Source: Treponema sp.
GTDB lineage: Bacteria; Spirochaetota; Spirochaetia; Treponematales; Treponemataceae
Reading direction: 5' to 3'
Assembly (NCBI GenBank): GCA_017421145.1
Contig: JAFOTA010000254.1
Coordinates: forward strand, 1 to 6,571
Length of the DNA stretch: 6,571 nt
Below the pieces are notes generated by a model. It had not been told where the DNA came from. It saw nothing but the letters and a program-made list of their open reading frames with translations, and made no database searches. A program made the translations under genes and the position numbers. Below are positions 6,451 to 6,571 of this stretch, piece by piece. Numbering within the stretch: the first letter of the stretch is position 1; every line of letters begins with the position of its first letter.

Positions 6451-6562
6451 GCCGGCGGCCACCTGCTTTCCCGGGACGCACCCAGTATCATCGGCGCTGC
6501 GGAGCTTGACTTCCGTGTTCGGTATGGGAACGGGTATGGCCTCCGCGCCATGGCTGCCGGCA
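6451..6562 (-). rRNA. rrf: 5S ribosomal RNA
   Basis: The minus strand has the 5S core CCGAACACGGAAGT, then AAGC, then GCGCCGATGATACTGGG, in the expected order. The 5' TGCCGGC pairs with the 3' GCCGGC to close helix I, giving about 112 nt, a normal length. The ends are set from this stem and could shift by one or two bases. Right of it only nine bases remain, so the 23S gene is expected just outside the window. The gene faces the plus-strand operon. Confidence 0.95.
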
Positions 6563-6571
6563 TGTATTCGA

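Overview
The window looks like a chromosomal segment of a spirochaete, most likely a Treponema of moderate GC content. This rests on the density of TPR proteins with treponeme-like style, the compact gene overlaps, strong AGGAGG-type ribosome binding sites and the 5S rRNA. The genus is an inference; no single marker in the window proves it. No phage, IS, CRISPR or tRNA sequence is visible.

Left half (1-3118, minus strand): a two-gene operon read leftward. The first gene (3118 to 2219) encodes an exported TPR protein with a long Ala/Glu/Arg helix. The second (2244 to beyond position 1) overlaps it by 26 bp. It encodes a very large, cut-off, single-pass membrane protein with three parts: a Lys/Arg/Ala/Ser/Thr-rich disordered N-tail, one membrane helix followed by TPR-like helices, and a Ser/Thr/Gly/Pro tandem-repeat tail that runs off the left edge. 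The second frame is open for all 748 visible codons, and an in-frame stop just upstream of the ATG fixes its start.

Middle (3119-3328): a divergent intergenic region with a strong sigma-70-type promoter for the rightward genes, a weaker promoter candidate for the leftward genes, and two short inverted repeats that could be operators.

Right half (3329-6339, plus strand): a tight three-gene operon. It encodes a membrane-anchored cytoplasmic TPR protein ending in a degenerate Mrr-like (restriction endonuclease fold) domain, a calcineurin-like metallophosphoesterase, and a ParB/sulfiredoxin-fold protein with a DGNHR motif. The genes are 1 bp apart and then overlap by 35 bp, so co-expression and a joint role are likely. 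The substrate is unknown.

Right edge (6451-6562, minus strand): a 5S rRNA gene, the end of an rRNA operon that converges on the plus-strand operon, with an 8-T run directly after its closing stem.
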